Of a DNA stretch of 64,000 nucleotides, positions 62,725-64,000 are shown in pieces (positions within the stretch are counted from its first letter, which is position 1; each line of letters starts with the position of its first letter). The translations under genes were made by a program, and so were the position numbers. Source of the DNA: an uncultured Bacilli bacterium (lineage in GTDB: Bacteria; Bacillota_I; Bacilli_A; RF39; UBA660); contig CAKPHU010000003.1 in NCBI GenBank assembly GCA_934162125.1, positions 124,001 through 188,000 on the forward strand, written 5' to 3'. Below the pieces are notes generated by a model. That model was not told where the DNA came from. It worked only from the letters and a program-made list of their open reading frames with translations, and ran no database searches.

Positions 62725-63198
62725 ATGAAAAAGAATGTAATGTTTATTTCTTCGACTGGGGGACATTTAAATGAAATGTTACAGTTGAAAGAGCTTTTTG
62801 AAAAGTATGACTATTATATAGTGACGGAGAAGACTAAGTCTAATTTAAATCTTAAAAATAAATACAAGAATAAAGTTAGTTTTTTAGTATATGGTACAAA
62901 GGATCATATGTTGGTTTATCCATTTAAACTTATTTATAATACTTTTAAGAGTTTGTTTATTTATTTAAAAGTTCATCCTGATTATATTGTGACGACAGGG
63001 GCTCACACAGCTGGACCTATGTGTTGTATTGGAAAGTTACTTGGAAGTAGGATAATTTATATTGAGACTTTTGCTAATATTACAACAAAGACTATTACAG
63101 GTAAATGTCTTTATCCTATTGCGGATAAATTTATAGTTCAGTGGGAGAGTATGCTTAAGCTTTATCCAGAAGCAGTTTATGGAGGTTGGATTTTCTAA
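62725..63198 (+). CDS. PssD/ALG14-like glycosyltransferase subunit
   Basis: 157 residues from the ATG at 62725; a TTG at 62707 lies within the upstream gene. Motifs FISSTGGHLNEMLQLKEL, YYIVTEKT, VTTGAHTAGPMCCIGKLLG, YIETFANI and KFIVQW are those of PssD/Cps14F, the membrane-associated half of a two-part glycosyltransferase. Its stop overlaps the ATG of the PssE-like gene (TAATG). Confidence 0.92.
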   Translation: MKKNVMFISSTGGHLNEMLQLKELFEKYDYYIVTEKTKSNLNLKNKYKNKVSFLVYGTKDHMLVYPFKLIYNTFKSLFIYLKVHPDYIVTTGAHTAGPMCCIGKLLGSRIIYIETFANITTKTITGKCLYPIADKFIVQWESMLKLYPEAVYGGWIF

Positions 63199-64000
63199 TG
63201 ATATTTGTAACTTTGGGAACGCAAGATAAGAGTTTTGAAAGACTTTTAAAAGCAATTGATAAAGAAATAGAAAAAGGAACAATAAAGGATAAGGTTGTAG
63301 TACAGGCTGGATATACAAAGTATGAATCAAAGAATATGGAAATATTTGATTTAGTATCTAGTGATGAATTTGATAAATACATGGATCAATGTGATATTTT
63401 GATTACGCATGGAGGAGCTGGATCTATTCTTACTGGAATAAAAAAAGGTAAGGTAGTTATTGCAGCAGCAAGATTAGCTAAGTTTAAGGAACATACTAAT
63501 GATCATCAAAAACAAATTGTAAAAGAATTTGCAGATGAGGGATATATATTAGAACTTAGAGATTTTAGTAAACTTGGGAAGTTGTTAGAAAAAGCTAAGA
63601 CTTTTAAGCCTACTAAGTTTAAGAGTAATACTAGTAATATGGTTAAATTAATTGATGACTATATAGAAAAAGATAATCATATTTCATGGTATAACAAATA
63701 TAAAGAAATTTTATGGTATGGTTTTTTTGGAGTTTTGACAACACTTATTAATATTATTAGTTTTAATATTTTAGATAAAGTTGGAGTAGAAGTTTATTTA
63801 GCTAATTTTATTGCATGGGTATTGTCAGTTTTGTTTGCCTTTATTACGAATAAGTTATTTGTATTTAATTCTAAGAGTTTTAATATTAAAGTTTTACTTA
63901 AAGAAATGGTGGCTTTCTTTGTCGCTAGAATTGTTTCTTTAGGTATTGATATGGCTGGTATGTACTTATTACTTGAAATATTTAAATTTGGTAAGATGCC
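63198..64000 (+). CDS. PssE-like glycosyltransferase fused to GtrA membrane domain, 3' partial
   Basis: Open from the ATG at 63198 to the end of the window, 267 codons seen. Residues 1-160 match PssE/ALG13 (MIFVTLGTQDKSFERLLKAI, ITHGGAGSILTGIKKGKVVI, KEHTNDHQKQI), the catalytic partner of PssD. Residues about 170-267 match GtrA: ILWYGFFGVLTTLINIISFNIL, LANFIAWVLSVLFAFITNKLFVF and the start of the third and fourth helices. PssE and GtrA are normally separate proteins; GtrA members help move lipid-linked sugars. The reading frame is continuous, with no sign of an error. Confidence 0.88.
   Translation, partial: MIFVTLGTQDKSFERLLKAIDKEIEKGTIKDKVVVQAGYTKYESKNMEIFDLVSSDEFDKYMDQCDILITHGGAGSILTGIKKGKVVIAAARLAKFKEHTNDHQKQIVKEFADEGYILELRDFSKLGKLLEKAKTFKPTKFKSNTSNMVKLIDDYIEKDNHISWYNKYKEILWYGFFGVLTTLINIISFNILDKVGVEVYLANFIAWVLSVLFAFITNKLFVFNSKSFNIKVLLKEMVAFFVARIVSLGIDMAGMYLLLEIFKFGKM

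Noticed and set aside
1..64000. TGA read as tryptophan (Mycoplasma code)
   Set aside because: TGA ends several genes at the expected length, and all Trp codons examined are TGG.

Overview
This is a 64 kb piece of a strongly AT-rich, gene-dense Firmicutes chromosome. TGA is an ordinary stop codon (for example 7704-7706, 14721-14723, 33812-33814), so the code is standard although parts of the gene content recall Mollicutes. Gene families, Shine-Dalgarno sites (AGGAGG/GGTGAT), a spoIIA/spoVA block and a second class III ribonucleotide reductase point to an anaerobic, host-associated Bacilli/Erysipelotrichia-like organism, perhaps one of the uncultured gut lineages. That placement is inference.

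1-4.5 kb: two large proteins that join a type IV prepilin leader to a BspA-like repeat array (the first is cut by the window start). 4.5-8.7 kb: a Crp/Fnr regulator divergent from a nucleotide operon (nrdD, a deoxyribosyltransferase-like protein, nrdG, dut), with a perfect 16-bp palindrome between them. 8.7-15.9 kb: two duplicated pairs, each a prepilin-leader protein with a glycine-rich C-terminus followed by a secreted SH3-repeat protein with a C-terminal membrane anchor. 16.1-19.3 kb: a second class III reductase whose glycyl-radical domain is a separate 58-residue gene, plus its activase. 19.3-22.2 kb: a condensed sporulation block, spoIIAA-like, sigF/sigG-like, spoVAC, spoVAD, spoVAE, preceded by three Spo0A boxes; no spoIIAB is present. 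22.2-31.6 kb: CPBP protease, RNHCP protein, scpA-scpB, DUF4173-like membrane protein, TspO, tRNA-Leu, two unrecognised proteins and a membrane-anchored serpin.

31.7-57.7 kb: a surface locus that I read as one functional region. It holds three SipW/ER-type signal peptidase homologues (one lacking the catalytic residues), about seven small TasA/camelysin-like or N-anchored exported proteins, a 2835-residue repeat adhesin with an embedded CBM2-like domain, a VWA protein, several unknown helical cytosolic proteins, and a membrane-tethered McrB-like AAA+ ATPase next to a DUF2357-like protein. Possible Spo0A boxes precede two of its transcription units. The combination of SipW-type processing, TasA-like subunits and a membrane AAA+ machine is the best candidate in the window for an undescribed system.

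57.8-64 kb: a small unknown protein, a lipoprotein, an rRNA methyltransferase-like and a RluA-type pseudouridine synthase, a Pro/Ala/Val-rich membrane protein, and the start of a polysaccharide cluster (GT4, PssD, and a PssE-GtrA fusion that runs off the end).

Most promoters share an extended -10 (TATG-N-TATAAT) with a weak -35, 5' leaders look short, and terminator hairpins often start inside the stop codon.
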